Of a DNA stretch of 8,324 bases, positions 6,025 through 8,324 are shown piece by piece (position 1 is the stretch's first letter; each line of letters starts with the position of its first letter). The stretch spans positions 1 to 8,324 of the forward strand of contig JAEDLE010000062.1 of assembly GCA_016295455.1 (NCBI GenBank), written 5' to 3'. The notes beneath the pieces are model-generated. The model ran no database searches, was not told the origin of the DNA, and saw only the letters and a program-made list of their open reading frames with translations. Source of the DNA: Bacteroidales bacterium (GTDB lineage Bacteria > Bacteroidota > Bacteroidia > Bacteroidales > UBA932). Both the position numbers and the translations under genes were made by a program.

Positions 6025-8178
6025 ATGAAAAATTACACGACCAAGGAGATCAGGAACGTGGTGCTTATCGGAAGTTCGAAGTCCGGAAAGACCACGTTGT
6101 CTGAAGCGATGCTCTATGAAGGCAAGGTGATTGAGAGAAGAGGTACCGTGGAGGCCGGCAACACCGTATCCGACAATTCCGAATTCGAACAGACAAACCA
6201 GAAGTCCGTCTATGCGACTCCGCTCTATGCCGAGTTCAAGGACAGGAAATTCAACATAATCGACGCTCCGGGCTCAGACGATTTCAGCGGTGGAGCCCTC
6301 GCGGCATTCAAGGTGTGCGAGACAGGTATTCTCGTTGTAAACGCCCAGCAGGGTGTGGAAGTCGGCACCACCATCTTCTCACGCTATGCCGACCGTTACG
6401 GCATTCCTCTCGTAGTGGCCGTGAACCAGCTTGACCACGAAAAGGCCAACTGGGAGCAGACCAAGGCTTCCCTCAAGGAGGCATACGGTAAGAAGATCGC
6501 TTTCGTGCAGTTCCCTATCAATCCGGGTTCTGATTTCCACAGTTTCATCGACGTGCTCACCATGAAGTACTACAACTTCAAGGATGACAACGGCACCCGT
6601 GAGGAGCTTGAGATCCCTGCGGAATATGCCGAAATCACCGAGCAGCTCCACGAGGAACTGATGGAGACCGCGGCTGAGGGCAAGGACGAGCTGATGGAGA
6701 AATATTTCGAGACCTCCGAACTCACCATAGACGAAATCCGCGAAGGCCTCTCCGAGGGCGTGAAGAAAGGCGTTGTGATGCCGGTATTCTGCCTCTCCGC
6801 AAAGAAGGACATAGGCGTGAAGAGACTTATGGAATTCGTAATCAACGTGGGAAGGTCTCCGGAAGGGATCGAGGCCGACACCATCGACGGCGGAAAGGTT
6901 GTCTGCTCACCTGACGGACAGACCAGCCTCTTCATCTACAAGACTGCAGTTGAGCAGCACCTTGGCGAAGTGTCCTACTTCAAGGTGATGAGCGGTGTCC
7001 TCAAGGAAGGCATGGACCTCATCAACCCTGAGACCGGCAACTCAGAGCGTCTCTCCGCCATCTATGCCGTAGCCGGTGCGAAGAAGGAGAAGGTGAGCGA
7101 GATCAGCGCAGGAGACATCGGTTGCGTGATGAAGCTCAAGGCAGGTAAGACCAACACCACTCTCGCGGTTGCAGGTTCAGAGGCAATCTGCCACATGGTA
7201 TTCCCTGATTCGAAATACCGCTGCGCTGTCAAGGCAAAGGACAAGAATGACGAGGCAAAGGTAGGAGAGGCCCTCAACAAGATCGCGGCACAGGACCCTA
7301 CCATCATCGTCGAATACTCAAAGGAACTCCGCCAGACCATACTCAGCGGTCAGGGCGAGCAGCATATCAATCTCGTGAAGTGGAGACTCAAGAACGAATT
7401 CAAGCTCGACATCGAGCTCTTCGCCCCGAAGATTCCTTACCGCGAGACCATCACCAAGGTTGCCACCGCGCAGTACCGCCACAAGAAGCAGTCCGGTGGT
7501 GCAGGACAGTTCGGTGAAGTTCACCTCCTCGTCTGCCCTTACGTTGAGGGCGAGCCAGCCGGAAACAAGTTCAAGATTGACGGCAAGGACACCGTGCTGA
7601 ACATCAAGTCTTCCGAGTCATATGACCTCGAATGGGGCGGAAAGCTGGAGTTCTTCAACTGCGTTGTCGGCGGTGCGATTGACGTGGGATTCATGCCTGC
7701 CATCCTCAAGGGTGTCAACGAAAAGATGAGCGAAGGACCTCTCACCGGATCATATGCACGTGATATCCGCGTCTATGTCTATGACGGTAAGATGCATCCG
7801 GTTGATTCCAAGGAAATCGCCTTCATCGTGGCTGGACGCAATGCCTTCAAGGAGGCGTTCAGGAATGCCGGTCCGAAGATCATGGAGCCTATCTACAATG
7901 TGGACATCATCACTCCTTCCGAGTTCGTGGGTCCTTGTATGTCAGACCTCAACACCCGTCGCGGCATGATCATCGACCAGGAAATGGACGGCAACTTCAC
8001 CATACTCCATGCGAAGGTTCCGCTCGCTGAGCTCTACAGGTACTCAACCACCCTCAGCTCTCTTACCGGAGGTTCCGCTACATTCTCAATGAACTTCTCT
8101 GACTATCAGCCTGTTCCTGGCGATGTTCAGACCAAGCTTCTCGCTGAGTACGCAGCAACCGAAAGCGACGAGGATTAA
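6025..8178 (+). CDS. fusA2: EF-G paralog (EF-G2-like) with degenerate GTPase motifs
   Basis: The 717-aa protein spans all EF-G domains: G domain about 1-280, domain II 290-385, III 395-470, IV 472-600, V 605-690. The P-loop GSSKSGKT (16-23) is intact but not the usual GHIDAGKT. The G3 motif reads DAPGS (80-84) instead of DTPGH, so the catalytic His is Ser84. Switch I lacks RGIT and aligns to KSVY (60-63), with Tyr63 in place of the Mg-coordinating Thr. G4 is NQLD (134-137) instead of NKxD; G5 SAK is at 258-260. Domain IV is well kept: RETI (473-476), HKKQSGGAGQFGEV (486-499) and the tip loop YDGKMHPVDS with His591. Domain V has DLNTRRG and VPLAELYRYSTTLSSLTGG. This matches the Bacteroides EF-G2 type, reported to support translation without GTP hydrolysis, rather than housekeeping EF-G. 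The start has the native MKNYTTKEIRN. ATC dominates over ATA, unlike its neighbours, suggesting strong expression. Confidence 0.93.
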   Translation: MKNYTTKEIRNVVLIGSSKSGKTTLSEAMLYEGKVIERRGTVEAGNTVSDNSEFEQTNQKSVYATPLYAEFKDRKFNIIDAPGSDDFSGGALAAFKVCETGILVVNAQQGVEVGTTIFSRYADRYGIPLVVAVNQLDHEKANWEQTKASLKEAYGKKIAFVQFPINPGSDFHSFIDVLTMKYYNFKDDNGTREELEIPAEYAEITEQLHEELMETAAEGKDELMEKYFETSELTIDEIREGLSEGVKKGVVMPVFCLSAKKDIGVKRLMEFVINVGRSPEGIEADTIDGGKVVCSPDGQTSLFIYKTAVEQHLGEVSYFKVMSGVLKEGMDLINPETGNSERLSAIYAVAGAKKEKVSEISAGDIGCVMKLKAGKTNTTLAVAGSEAICHMVFPDSKYRCAVKAKDKNDEAKVGEALNKIAAQDPTIIVEYSKELRQTILSGQGEQHINLVKWRLKNEFKLDIELFAPKIPYRETITKVATAQYRHKKQSGGAGQFGEVHLLVCPYVEGEPAGNKFKIDGKDTVLNIKSSESYDLEWGGKLEFFNCVVGGAIDVGFMPAILKGVNEKMSEGPLTGSYARDIRVYVYDGKMHPVDSKEIAFIVAGRNAFKEAFRNAGPKIMEPIYNVDIITPSEFVGPCMSDLNTRRGMIIDQEMDGNFTILHAKVPLAELYRYSTTLSSLTGGSATFSMNFSDYQPVPGDVQTKLLAEYAATESDED

Positions 8179-8197
8179 TTCCTCTTTTATGCACCAC

Positions 8198-8236
8198 AGC
8201 CGGCTGTCAGTCTTTCGACTTTCAGCCGGCTTTTTT
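8198..8236 (+). terminator. Rho-independent terminator of the EF-G paralog
   Basis: A 9-bp GC-rich stem, AGCCGGCTG (8198-8206) with CAGCCGGCT (8223-8231), continues after a small internal loop into AGTC/GACT closed by a TTTC tetraloop (8213-8216). It is followed by a six-T run (8231-8236). It begins 19 nt after the stop codon at 8178. The remaining 88 bases of the window show no gene I can support. Confidence 0.92.
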
Positions 8237-8324
8237 GTGTCTGCGCCTGAGTCAATGCCGTTCTGATTTCATTCCTGTTCTCATTCCAATTTCACTTCTG
8301 AAAGATTTCGGAATTCCTCCCCGG

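Noticed and set aside
8237..8324. Possible end of a leftward gene after the terminator
   Set aside because: All three minus-strand frames reach a stop within about 25 codons of the window edge, and none gives a recognisable C-terminus.

Overview
The window looks like a chromosomal segment of a Bacteroidales-type bacterium (phylum Bacteroidota). Three things support this. It carries a family S46 dipeptidyl-peptidase, a family typical of this phylum. Starts lack clear Shine-Dalgarno sequences, and one promoter has the Bacteroidetes form TTG-N19-TAnnTTTG. An EF-G paralog has the divergent G domain known from Bacteroides EF-G2. The base composition is moderately GC-rich, with frequent AGG and ATA codons outside the EF-G gene. 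A Rikenellaceae-like or uncultured gut Bacteroidales source would fit, but genus cannot be fixed from this window.

Layout from left to right. Positions 1-1152 (+) hold the 3' part of a TrzA/MtaD-type amidohydrolase whose start lies upstream of the window. Reading leftward from the middle is a four-gene same-strand series: an XRE-family regulator with a coiled-coil tail (5498 to 5085), ribonuclease HII (5045 to 4416), an S46 dipeptidyl-peptidase of DPP7 type (4324 to 2168) and an Mrp/NBP35-family Fe-S carrier ATPase (2154 to 1069). The end of mrp overlaps the end of the amidohydrolase gene tail-to-tail by 84 bp. To the right of a 219-bp divergent intergenic region with a perfect 13-bp inverted repeat lie a 76-aa protein resembling one AraC-type helix-turn-helix (5718-5948, +) and a 717-aa EF-G paralog (6025-8178, +). 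The EF-G gene has its own promoter overlapping the end of the small gene, and a strong intrinsic terminator (8198-8236).

Functionally this is mostly housekeeping: nucleoside-type deamination, Fe-S cluster delivery, periplasmic peptide trimming and ribonucleotide removal from DNA. The most interesting part is the right half. The EF-G paralog has lost the catalytic His of DTPGH (now Ser), the switch I RGIT signature and the Lys of NKxD, but keeps the domain IV tip needed for translocation. It sits next to two small putative DNA-binding proteins arranged divergently around a palindrome. I see no mobile element, CRISPR array, tRNA or rRNA.
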